Origin: Halomonas cupida
Lineage (GTDB): Bacteria; Pseudomonadota; Gammaproteobacteria; Pseudomonadales; Halomonadaceae
Direction of reading: 5' to 3'
NCBI RefSeq assembly: GCF_900142755.1
Contig: NZ_FRCA01000004.1
Coordinates: forward strand, 355,712 to 398,645
DNA length: 42,934 nucleotides
Part shown: in pieces, positions 14,896 to 22,448 of the stretch
Numbering within the stretch: the stretch's first letter is position 1
Layout of the letters: each line of letters starts with the position of its first letter
The notes under the pieces: generated by a model
Databases searched by the model: none
Seen by the model: the letters and a program-made list of their open reading frames with translations, nothing else
What the model was told of the DNA's origin: nothing
Made by a program: the position numbers and the translations under genes

Positions 14896-16164
14896 ATGAG
14901 TGAACGCATAGAGGCCAGCTACCTGGTGGAGACGCCCTTCGACCTTGATCAAGCCTGTGAGGTCATGGCGGGAGAGCAGTCCTGTGGCACCTTTACCCGG
15001 CTCGCCACTGAAACAGATGAACTGCGCCACCACCATGCGGCCCGCGTCGAGTCGATCGAGCCGCTGGAAAGTGTCACCACTCCGTCACTGCCCATGCCGA
15101 CACGTCCACAGCCTCCCGGCACTCTCTATCAGCGTGCCCGAGTGAGGCTGTCGTGGCCTCTCGCCAACTGCGGTACATCCCTGGCCACGCTGATGGCCAC
15201 CGTGGCCGGTAACCTCTACGAGCTGAAGGAATTTTCCGGGTTGCGCCTGCTCGACCTCAGGGTACCCGACGCCTTTGCCGATGCCTGGCCGGGTCCTCAG
15301 TTCGGTATCACCGGAACGCGCTACCTCACCGGGATCGACTCGGGTCCGCTGATCGGTACCATCATCAAGCCCAGCGTCGGACTATCGCCCTCCCAGACGG
15401 CTGACGTCGTGTCCCAGCTTCTCGAGGGTGGTATCGACTTCATCAAGGACGATGAGCTGCAGGCCAACGGACCTCACAACCCGCTCAAGGAACGCGTCGA
15501 TGCAGTCATGCCGCTGGTGCGTGAGCATGAGCAGCGCACCGGACGCAGGGTCATGGTGGCCTTCAACATCAGCGGTGATGTCGACGAGATGCGCCGCCAC
15601 CACGATTATGTGGTCCAGGCCGGGGGCAACTGTGTGATGGTCGCCGTCAATGCCGTTGGCCTGGCCGGTGTCAGCGAACTGCGCCGCCACAGCGAGCTCG
15701 CCATCCATGGCCACCGTGCCGGTTGGGGCATGCTCAGCCGGCACCCACTACTGGGTATCGATTTTGCCGCCTGGCAGGTCCTGTGGCGGCTGGCCGGGGT
15801 CGATCACCTGCACGTCAATGGCCTCGACAACAAGTTCTCGGAGTCCAACGACAGCGTTATCGCCAGTGCCCGCGCCTGCCTGACACCGCTGTTCGAACCG
15901 CCACGTCCAGCACATACCGTAATGCCGGTGTTCTCTTCCAACCAGACCGCGTGTCAGGCGGAGGCCACCTGGCGCGCCCTCGGCGGCAGCGACGACCTGA
16001 TCGTGACCGCCGGTGGCGGTATCATGGGCCATCCGGATGGTATCGCCGCCGGAGTGCGCAGCCTGCGCCAGGCCTGGCAGGCCGCTGCGCTCGGTGTCGA
16101 CGCGGTGCAACATGGCCGTGAGCACCCTGAACTGGCCCGTGCTCTGGAGGTCTTCTGCCCATGA
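14896..16164 (+). CDS. RuBisCO-like protein, probable 3-oxo-isoapionate-4-phosphate enzyme (OiaX/OiaT type)
   Basis: A 422-residue RuBisCO large-chain homologue. The N-terminal alpha/beta domain (ASYLVETPFDLDQA) is followed by a TIM barrel. Catalytic positions kept are Lys158 in IIKPSVGLSPSQ, and Lys184-Asp185-Asp186-Glu187 in GGIDFIKDDELQ, matching the carbamylated Lys and Mg ligands of RuBisCO. HRAGWGMLSRHP and GGGIMGHPDG (from 373) are also present. The RuBisCO loop-6 Lys region is replaced by HVNGLDNKFSES, so carboxylation of ribulose bisphosphate is not expected. In D-apionate clusters, RLPs act as 3-oxo-isoapionate-4-phosphate decarboxylase (OiaX) or transcarboxylase/hydrolase (OiaT); I cannot tell which. 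The ATG follows GGGGAGG; the stop overlaps the kinase start (ATGA). Confidence 0.85.
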   Translation: MSERIEASYLVETPFDLDQACEVMAGEQSCGTFTRLATETDELRHHHAARVESIEPLESVTTPSLPMPTRPQPPGTLYQRARVRLSWPLANCGTSLATLMATVAGNLYELKEFSGLRLLDLRVPDAFADAWPGPQFGITGTRYLTGIDSGPLIGTIIKPSVGLSPSQTADVVSQLLEGGIDFIKDDELQANGPHNPLKERVDAVMPLVREHEQRTGRRVMVAFNISGDVDEMRRHHDYVVQAGGNCVMVAVNAVGLAGVSELRRHSELAIHGHRAGWGMLSRHPLLGIDFAAWQVLWRLAGVDHLHVNGLDNKFSESNDSVIASARACLTPLFEPPRPAHTVMPVFSSNQTACQAEATWRALGGSDDLIVTAGGGIMGHPDGIAAGVRSLRQAWQAAALGVDAVQHGREHPELARALEVFCP

Positions 16165-17498
16165 GTGAACTGCTGCTGAGCTACTACGGCGATGACCTGA
16201 CCGGTTCGACGGATGCGCTGGAAGCTCTGGAACGCCATGGAGTCTCCACGGTGTTGTTTACTCGCCTGCCCACTGCCACTCAACTGGAGCGCTTCGCCGC
16301 TTGTCGCGCTATCGGCCTGGCAGGCACCAGCCGTAGCGAATCGCCTCAGTGGATGCAGCGCGAGCTGACACCGGCATTGCGCTGGCTGGCCGCCAGGGGC
16401 GCACCCTTGACCCACTACAAGACCTGCTCGACCTTCGACAGCAGTCCAGAGATCGGCAATATCGGCTGCGCCATGGAGATCGGCCGCGAGGTCTTTGGTC
16501 AGGCGCCGATTCCGCTGGTGGTCGGGGTGCCACAGTTGCGCCGCTACACTGCCTTCGGCGAATTGCACGCGGCCTGGCAGGGCCAGCTCTACCGCATCGA
16601 CCGTCACCCGGTGATGTCCCGTCACCCGGTGACTCCCATGCGCGAGGCCGACCTGCGCATTCATCTTGCCGCCCAGACCGAGATGCCCATCGGCCTGATC
16701 GATGCACCCACCCTGACAGAAGAAGGCCTGGACCAGGCGGTGGACCAGGCCCTCAGCGAATATCCGGCGGTACTGTTCGATGTGCTGGATGAACGCCATC
16801 AGGCCGAGGTGGGTCATCAATTATGGCGTACGCGCGCCACCGAGGGTGCGCTGGTGGTCGGGTCGTCCGGGGTTGAGTACGCTCTGGCGCGTGAGTGGCA
16901 GAGGCTGGGCGAACTACCCTCCCCGCCCGACTTTGTCCCCGCCGAAACGGTGGATCGCATCGCCGTTGTCTCGGGCAGTGTCTCGGCTACGACCGCCCGG
17001 CAGATGGATATCGCACACCAGCACGGCTTCGCGGTGATCGCCCTCGACGCCGAGAGTCTTGTCGATCCCGAACGCCACACAGCGACACTCCGGCACGCCA
17101 TCGATCAGGGAAACCAGGCCCTGGCCGACGGCCACAGCGTCATCCTGCACACCGCCGCCGGACCGGACACCCACCAGGCGTCACTGGCCAACGAGAGCGC
17201 CCGACATACCCTGGGTCGCAGTCTCGGCGAGATACTCCACCAGTTGACCGTGACTCACCAACTGTCTCGAGTGTGTGTTGCGGGGGGCGATACCTCCAGC
17301 CATGCCATCAACGCCCTCGACATTCATGCTCTGACGCTGCGCCTACCGTTGCCGGATACCCCCGGGGCGCCGCTGTGTATCGCCCACAGCGATAACCCCG
17401 CCAGCGATGGCCTGGAAGTGGCCTTCAAGGGCGGCCAGATGGGCGGTGATGATTTTTTCGAACGCCTGCGTCGAGGTGGGGATGTGATTACTGGCTGA
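16161..17498 (+). CDS. oiaK: DUF1537 four-carbon acid sugar kinase family, probable 3-oxo-isoapionate kinase
   Basis: A 445-residue kinase of the DUF1537 family, which phosphorylates acid sugars using ATP. The N-terminal substrate domain has LSYYGDDLTGSTDALEALE (residues 5-23) and HYKTCSTFDSSPEIGNIG. The C-terminal nucleotide domain carries VVSGSVSATTARQ, CVAGGDTSSHAINAL (Gly375-Gly376-Asp377) and VAFKGGQMGGDDFF. The start overlaps the RLP stop by 4 bp (ATGA), so the two are translationally coupled. Given apnO and the RLP upstream, the likely substrate is 3-oxo-isoapionate, giving the 4-phosphate used by the RLP. It differs clearly from the OtnK-type DUF1537 kinase at 28.4-29.8 kb. The last 11 bp overlap the convergent dehydratase gene. 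Confidence 0.83.
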   Translation: MSELLLSYYGDDLTGSTDALEALERHGVSTVLFTRLPTATQLERFAACRAIGLAGTSRSESPQWMQRELTPALRWLAARGAPLTHYKTCSTFDSSPEIGNIGCAMEIGREVFGQAPIPLVVGVPQLRRYTAFGELHAAWQGQLYRIDRHPVMSRHPVTPMREADLRIHLAAQTEMPIGLIDAPTLTEEGLDQAVDQALSEYPAVLFDVLDERHQAEVGHQLWRTRATEGALVVGSSGVEYALAREWQRLGELPSPPDFVPAETVDRIAVVSGSVSATTARQMDIAHQHGFAVIALDAESLVDPERHTATLRHAIDQGNQALADGHSVILHTAAGPDTHQASLANESARHTLGRSLGEILHQLTVTHQLSRVCVAGGDTSSHAINALDIHALTLRLPLPDTPGAPLCIAHSDNPASDGLEVAFKGGQMGGDDFFERLRRGGDVITG

Positions 17499-18714
17499 CG
17501 CGTACCGTGACCACCTGCTCCTCCGCTTCAAGGATGGCAGCGGCCAGCTTGATGCCCAGGCCGCTGCCTTCGGCGGCGCGGATATAGCCGTCGCGGATCG
17601 GCGGTAGACCTTCGACACAGTCCCCATACCAGCCGTAGTAGAAGGCACGGGTAAATTCCTGCTCGGCGACGTTGGGCAGTGCCATGGCCAACTGCGTCGA
17701 TACCGCCAGAGTGACTGGTCCGGAGCAGTCGTGAAAGGCGATCGGGCGGCCATGGGCCTCGGCCAGCGCCGCAGCCTTGCGGGCGAAGGTCACGCCGCCG
17801 CCCCAGGTGACATCGACAATCGGCGCATGAACTCTCCCGACCGCGATCAAGTCACGCAACTGCCCGAGGCCGCCGAGGGTCTCTCCCCCGGCAATCGGTA
17901 CACCGGTATCGGTCAACTCGGCCAGTTCACCCACACGATCCATCCATATCGGATCCTCGACCCAATCCGGCGACAATGGCGCCAGCACCTGACAGATCCG
18001 GCGTGCGGTACTCAGGCTCCAGAGCCCATGCAGCTCGACCTTGAGGCGCATGCGATTGCCATGCACGCGGCGGATTTCCTCGAAGGGCCACAGACCACGC
18101 GCCAGGTCTTCGGTGGAGATATCTACCCCATCACCAGCGCCAGCAGCAAAGTCAAAGGGCCAGATCTTCATCGCCGAGATGCCCATCTCGAGCAGCTCAC
18201 CGGCAAGCTCCGCCGGGCGTTCGAGAAAGGCCTCGAGGTCCTCGTAGCGCGGACGCTCAGCGCCTGCATCGACACCGCCGATACCAGAACTCCCGATACC
18301 AAAGTTGCCGGGGCGCACATCGGCGGACTTCGACACATAATCTGGACCGGCACAGGTATTGTAGAGCCGCACCTCGTCGCGACAGGCCCCGCCGAGCAGT
18401 TGGTAAAGCGGCATCCCGGCGCGTTGTCCGGCCAGGTCCCAGAGCGCCACATCCACCGCCGACAACGCCCGGGTTTCGGCACTGGTCCCCTGGAAACCCA
18501 CATAGGGCCGCATGCGCCGATTCAACGCCTCGATACGCGAGGCGTCCTCGCCCACAATCAGCGGCGCGATCCGGCCATGCAGATCGGCCTCGATGGCGTC
18601 ACTGCCGAACCAGCTCTCTCCCAACCCGATCAGTCCATCCTCGGTATGTACCCGTACCCAGATCAGCGAGGGACGTGCCCGAGGACGCAGGGTTTCCAGT
18701 CGTACGATCTTCAT
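17488..18714 (-). CDS. Enolase-superfamily sugar-acid dehydratase (mandelate racemase/MLE type)
   Basis: A 408-residue enolase-superfamily enzyme, probably a sugar-acid dehydratase. The N-terminal capping domain reaches about residue 115; the barrel follows. Predicted catalytic and metal residues are Lys183 (AMKIWPFD), Glu227 (KVELHG), Glu253 (WVEDPIW), Glu278 (AGGETLGG), Asp301 (DVTWGGGVTF) and His328 (AFHDCSGPV). A Gly-rich insertion at about 136-155 (GNFGIGSSGIGG) lies before the catalytic strands. The substrate cannot be read from sequence. AAGGAG lies 8 bases before the ATG. It is the last gene of a leftward series (TRAP, ALDH, tartrate-type DH, beta-hydroxyacid DH, this gene), which suggests a carboxylate substrate brought in by the TRAP system. 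Confidence 0.85.
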   Translation of the reverse strand: MKIVRLETLRPRARPSLIWVRVHTEDGLIGLGESWFGSDAIEADLHGRIAPLIVGEDASRIEALNRRMRPYVGFQGTSAETRALSAVDVALWDLAGQRAGMPLYQLLGGACRDEVRLYNTCAGPDYVSKSADVRPGNFGIGSSGIGGVDAGAERPRYEDLEAFLERPAELAGELLEMGISAMKIWPFDFAAGAGDGVDISTEDLARGLWPFEEIRRVHGNRMRLKVELHGLWSLSTARRICQVLAPLSPDWVEDPIWMDRVGELAELTDTGVPIAGGETLGGLGQLRDLIAVGRVHAPIVDVTWGGGVTFARKAAALAEAHGRPIAFHDCSGPVTLAVSTQLAMALPNVAEQEFTRAFYYGWYGDCVEGLPPIRDGYIRAAEGSGLGIKLAAAILEAEEQVVTVRVSQ

Positions 18715-18752
18715 CCTTGAGTCTCCTTGCTCACGCCGTCAGGCATCGACTT

Positions 18753-19643
18753 TCAAGACAGACCCTCGCGGCCCAGCAGTGCCACCAGTTCGGGAACCAA
18801 CTGCTCGCCACGCCCCTCATCGACCATGCGCTGATAGAGCGAGCAGATGGCTCCAGCCACCTCGCGCTCGGCCTCAAGGCCCTCGACCATGCTCTGGTAG
18901 TAACCGACATCCTTGAGTGAATTGGACAACGTGAAACGAAAGCCGGATGGGTCCTCTGACGCAATGAAAGGTCTCAGTCGCTCGAGGACCACCCCTCCGC
19001 CTCCGCCATTGCCGAGCACCTCGAGCAACACGGCATCGTCGATGCCGGAACGGCGTGATGCCGCCGCCGCCTCCGCGAGGACTGCGGTAAAGCCCAGCGA
19101 CACGTAGTTGTGCAGCAACTTCAGAGTATGGCCGGCCCCCACCGGTCCACCGTGGGTGATATGTTCGGAAAAACTCTCGAGCAATGGCCGCAACTCGTCG
19201 AACAGGGCATCGGGGGCGCCGACAATCAGGTTGAGCCGTCCCTCGGCAGCTTCCTTCGGCGTGCGGGTCATGGCAGCGTCCATGAAGCGGCCACCGGCTT
19301 CGGCCACTCGCTGGGCAATCTGCCGTGTCGAGGCAGGGATCGCCGTCGAGCAGTCGATGACGACCTGATCCGCCTTGAGTCCCTCCAGCACGCCCTGCGG
19401 CTCGAACAGCACTGCCTCGACCTGAGGCGTTCCGGTCACACAGAGGATGACCACCTCGGCGATCTCGGCGACTTCCCGAGCGCTGGCACAGGACGTGGCA
19501 CCCTTGCCGATCAGATCGTCACAGGGTTGATTGCCGGGGTGATCGAGAAAACTCAACGGATGTCCGGCGCGCAACAGGCTCTGGGCGATACCGTGGCCCA
19601 TCAGCCCCACACCGATCAAACCGACATGAAAGTGTCTATGCAT
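18753..19643 (-). CDS. Beta-hydroxyacid dehydrogenase (3-hydroxyisobutyrate dehydrogenase family)
   Basis: A 296-residue NAD(P)-dependent oxidoreductase. The Rossmann signature is GLIGVGLMGHGIAQSLLRAG near residues 8-27. FMDAAMTRTPKEAAEGRLNL corresponds to the substrate-binding DAPVSGG region but is unusual (AAMTRTPKEA), so the substrate may differ from LtnD or tartronate semialdehyde reductase. The catalytic Lys is in GHTLKLLHNYVSLG. A Gly run GNGGGGG occurs near residue 215. The ATG at 19643 is chosen because AGGAG lies 9 bases upstream; an ATG three codons earlier is too close to it. It lies between the tartrate-type dehydrogenase and the dehydratase in the same leftward series. Confidence 0.85.
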   Translation of the reverse strand: MHRHFHVGLIGVGLMGHGIAQSLLRAGHPLSFLDHPGNQPCDDLIGKGATSCASAREVAEIAEVVILCVTGTPQVEAVLFEPQGVLEGLKADQVVIDCSTAIPASTRQIAQRVAEAGGRFMDAAMTRTPKEAAEGRLNLIVGAPDALFDELRPLLESFSEHITHGGPVGAGHTLKLLHNYVSLGFTAVLAEAAAASRRSGIDDAVLLEVLGNGGGGGVVLERLRPFIASEDPSGFRFTLSNSLKDVGYYQSMVEGLEAEREVAGAICSLYQRMVDEGRGEQLVPELVALLGREGLS

Positions 19644-19705
19644 GAATTCCATCTCCTGGCTCTGATAAACGGTTCTGCTGAACGCTGATCTCGAAAACCG
19701 CTGAC

Positions 19706-20785
19706 TCAAGGCTGCTCCATCAGCGCCTGACAGATGGCATTTCCCAGCGCTTCGGTGCTGCCCTCACCCTTGAGATCCGGCGTCATCACAGTACGATCAC
19801 TGTTGGCCAGCACCGTCTCAATGGCGCCCACGACCGCATCCGCCGCTTGCTGCTCCCCCAGGTGTTCGAGCATCATCGCGCCGCACCAGATCTGCCCGAT
19901 CGGGTTGGCAATGCCCTGACCGGCAATATCCGGGGCACTGCCATGTACCGGCTCGAACAGGCTGGGATACTCACCGCTGGGATTGATGTTGGCCGAAGGC
20001 GCAATGCCGATGGTGCCGGTACAGGCTGGTCCCAGATCCGAAAGGATGTCGCCGAACAGATTGCTGGCCACCACGACATCGAAACGATCCGGGTTGAGCA
20101 CGAAATGCGCGGTGAGAATGTCGATGTGGTACTGGTCCAGCGCCACATCCGGATAGTGTTGAGCCATGGCGGCGACACGCTCGTTCCAGTACGGCATCGA
20201 GATCGACAGGCCATTGGATTTGGTTGCCGAGGTAAGGCGGCGACGCGGACGCTTCTGCGCCAGCTCGAAGGCGAAGCGCAGCACCCGGTCAACGCCGACC
20301 CGGGTCATCAGGGTTTCCTGCAACACCACCTCACGCTCGGTGCCTTCGAAGGCCCGGCCCCCCAGGCGTGAATACTCGCCTTCGGTGTTTTCACGTACCA
20401 CAAGAAAGTCGATATCACCGGGCTCACGCCCCTTGAGCGGGCAGTCCACTCCCGGCATCAAACGGCAGGGCCGCAGATTGACGTACTGATCGAAGGCGCG
20501 CCGGAACTTGAGCAGCGAGCCCCAGGCGGAGACATGATCCGGCACCGTCTGCGGCCAGCCCACGGCACCGAAGAAGATGGCGTCGAAGGGCGAGAGGGTC
20601 TCGAACCAGTCATCCGGCAGCATGTCGCCGTGTTCCACATACCAGGCGCAACTGGCAAAATCGAAGGATTCGAAGGCCAGCTCGATATTGAACTTCTCGG
20701 CGGCGGCCCTGAGCACCTTGAGCCCCTCGGGCACCACTTCCAGGCCGATGCCATCACCCGCCAATACCGCAATACGATGCGTCAT
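19706..20785 (-). CDS. Tartrate/D-malate dehydrogenase family (TtuC/DmlA type)
   Basis: A 359-residue member of the isocitrate/isopropylmalate dehydrogenase superfamily, closest in pattern to tartrate dehydrogenase/D-malate decarboxylating dehydrogenase. Visible landmarks are IAVLAGDGIGLEVVPEGLKV at the N-terminus, NLRPCRLMPGVDCPLKG, VVRENTEGEYSRLGG, TSATKSNGL with the catalytic Lys, the metal-binding Asp region SNLFGDILSDLGP, and FEPVHGSAPDIAGQGIANP. It uses NAD+ and a divalent metal to oxidise 2-hydroxy acids, often with decarboxylation. AGGAG is 6 bases before the ATG. The downstream beta-hydroxyacid dehydrogenase starts 62 bp later. It may act on the product of the neighbouring dehydratase or independently on tartrate or D-malate. 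Confidence 0.88.
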   Translation of the reverse strand: MTHRIAVLAGDGIGLEVVPEGLKVLRAAAEKFNIELAFESFDFASCAWYVEHGDMLPDDWFETLSPFDAIFFGAVGWPQTVPDHVSAWGSLLKFRRAFDQYVNLRPCRLMPGVDCPLKGREPGDIDFLVVRENTEGEYSRLGGRAFEGTEREVVLQETLMTRVGVDRVLRFAFELAQKRPRRRLTSATKSNGLSISMPYWNERVAAMAQHYPDVALDQYHIDILTAHFVLNPDRFDVVVASNLFGDILSDLGPACTGTIGIAPSANINPSGEYPSLFEPVHGSAPDIAGQGIANPIGQIWCGAMMLEHLGEQQAADAVVGAIETVLANSDRTVMTPDLKGEGSTEALGNAICQALMEQP

Positions 20786-20845
20786 CCAGTACTCCTGTCG
20801 GTCATAACGTTCGTCAATCGTGATCCATGGGTCAGGTCACGGACA

Positions 20846-22330
20846 TCAGGGTTTGTCCGAAAAGAACGCCTGGCCGTGGCGAATCGCCACCGTCTTCAAC
20901 CGGGTATAACTCTTCAGCCCCTCGAAGCCCTTCTCGCGACCATGCCCCGAGCGACCAACTCCACCGAAGGGCAGCTCGACACCACCACCGGCCCCATAGT
21001 TGTTGACGAATACCTGGCCGGAACGGATCGCTCTGGCCAGCCGTAACTGGCGACCACCATCGCGGGTCCAGACACCAGCGCAAAGCCCGAAATCCGTGGC
21101 ATTGGCCAGGCGAATGGCGTCGGCTTCATCGACAAAGGACTGCACCACCAACACCGGGCCAAACAGTTCCTCGCGACTGACCACATGCCCTTCCGGCACC
21201 TGGGTGAGCAGGTGAGGCGTCACGAAACAACCGGCCTCCGAGGCCCCTTCGGCGAGTTGCCCTCGGGCTGCCACTTCGATGCCATCGGCCACTGCCGCCT
21301 CGATCAGCGCCACGACCTTGTCCCGCTGGCGGGCATTGATCAGCGCCCCGCAATCCGGATCGCGCTCTCCAGCATCACAACGCAGTGCCGTAAAACGCTG
21401 CTGCAGACGTTCGACAACCTGGTCGTGAATGGACGCCTCGACCAGCAAGCGGCTACCTGCCGAACAGGTCTGACCGGCATTCTGGATGATGCCGCGCACC
21501 ACCGCGTCCAATGCAGCCTCCAGGTCGGCATCGGCAAATACCAGTTGCGGAGACTTGCCGCCCAGCTCCATGGTCACCGGCACGTGATGCTCGGCACAGG
21601 CTTTCGCGACCAGGCTACCCGTCTGCGGCGAGCCGGTGAACGACAGGTGATCGATGCCGGGATGCTCGGCCAGCGCGGCGCCAGCCTCCCGCCCCAGCCC
21701 GGGGACCACGTTGAGCGCTCCCTCGGGTAGGCCTGCCTTGACCGCCAGTTCAGACAGCCGCAGCACACTCAGGCAGGCATCCTCGGCCGGCTTGAGCACA
21801 CAGGTATTGCCCGCCGCCAGCGCTGCCGCCACGCAACGTCCGAAGATCTGCGCAGGATAGTTCCAGGGAATGATCTGGGCACAGACACCCCAGGGCTCAC
21901 GCAATGTCATGACCGCGTATTCCGACTCGAAGGGGATGGTCTCGCCATGCAGCTTGTCGGCGGCACCAGCATAGAAACGGAAGTAGCGTGCACAGGCGGC
22001 AATATCGCCGCGAGCCTGAGTGATCGGCTTGCCGGTATCCGCGCACTCCAGCGCCGCGAGATTATCGGCGTCGGCGTCGATGGCATCAGCGAAGGCATAC
22101 AGCCACTCGCCACGATGACGCGCCGACAGTCGTGACCAGTTGCCCAGCTCACCGCTGAAGGCAGCACGGGCAGCAGCCACAGCGGCATCGACTTCCTCGG
22201 CGGAACTGCGTGCGATGCGGGCGATGACCTCCCCCGTGGACGGGCGCAGTACATCAAGGGTCTCGGCAGTATCTCGCCAGCGGCCGGCGACCAGAGCACC
22301 ACTCGGCGGAATGACAGGCAGTTCGGACAT
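20846..22330 (-). CDS. NAD(P)-dependent aldehyde dehydrogenase
   Basis: A 494-residue aldehyde dehydrogenase of the broad ALDH superfamily, of normal length. The catalytic Cys289 is in QNAGQTCSAGSR and the general base Glu255 in TMELGGKSP. The nucleotide-site Asn157 (PWNYP) and Lys180 (VLKPAE) and the glycine motif FTGSPQTG are present, as is EELFGPVL near residue 393. The aldehyde substrate cannot be assigned from sequence; betaine aldehyde, gamma-aminobutyraldehyde and semialdehyde enzymes share these features. It lies downstream of dctM after a 118-bp spacer with degenerate tandem repeats, and 60 bp before the tartrate-type dehydrogenase, so it probably belongs to the same catabolic unit. 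Confidence 0.9.
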   Translation of the reverse strand: MSELPVIPPSGALVAGRWRDTAETLDVLRPSTGEVIARIARSSAEEVDAAVAAARAAFSGELGNWSRLSARHRGEWLYAFADAIDADADNLAALECADTGKPITQARGDIAACARYFRFYAGAADKLHGETIPFESEYAVMTLREPWGVCAQIIPWNYPAQIFGRCVAAALAAGNTCVLKPAEDACLSVLRLSELAVKAGLPEGALNVVPGLGREAGAALAEHPGIDHLSFTGSPQTGSLVAKACAEHHVPVTMELGGKSPQLVFADADLEAALDAVVRGIIQNAGQTCSAGSRLLVEASIHDQVVERLQQRFTALRCDAGERDPDCGALINARQRDKVVALIEAAVADGIEVAARGQLAEGASEAGCFVTPHLLTQVPEGHVVSREELFGPVLVVQSFVDEADAIRLANATDFGLCAGVWTRDGGRQLRLARAIRSGQVFVNNYGAGGGVELPFGGVGRSGHGREKGFEGLKSYTRLKTVAIRHGQAFFSDKP

Positions 22331-22359
22331 CGGTCAAACTCTCCATGATCGGGTTGAGC

Positions 22360-22416
22360 TGTTGTCGGTTTGGACTGTTATCGAGTTGGAATAGTTGTCG
22401 GATTGGAATAGCGGTC
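22360..22416. repeat. ~17-bp degenerate tandem repeat between dctM and the ALDH gene
   Basis: Successive units GTTGTCGGTTTGGACTG, TTATCGAGTTGGAATA and GTTGTCGGATTGGAATA, then a partial unit. Noncoding; it fills most of the spacer upstream of the ALDH ribosome site. Confidence 0.65.
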
Positions 22417-22448
22417 AGGGTTGAGTCCCCCCTGTCGGCTGCTGGACC

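Noticed and set aside
14896..16164. Reading the RuBisCO homologue as a true CO2-fixing enzyme
   Set aside because: No small subunit or phosphoribulokinase is nearby, the loop-6 Lys region is replaced, and the neighbours are D-apionate-type genes.
15954..16820. 288-codon open frame opposite the RLP and kinase genes
   Set aside because: It spans two well-supported genes on the other strand and shows no domain.
17731..18720. 329-codon open frame opposite the dehydratase gene
   Set aside because: It is the antisense of a clear enolase-superfamily gene with intact catalytic residues, and has no family features itself.
22331..22448. Possible operator between dctM and the ALDH gene
   Set aside because: The apparent symmetry comes from degenerate direct repeats of about 17 bp; no inverted repeat holds up.
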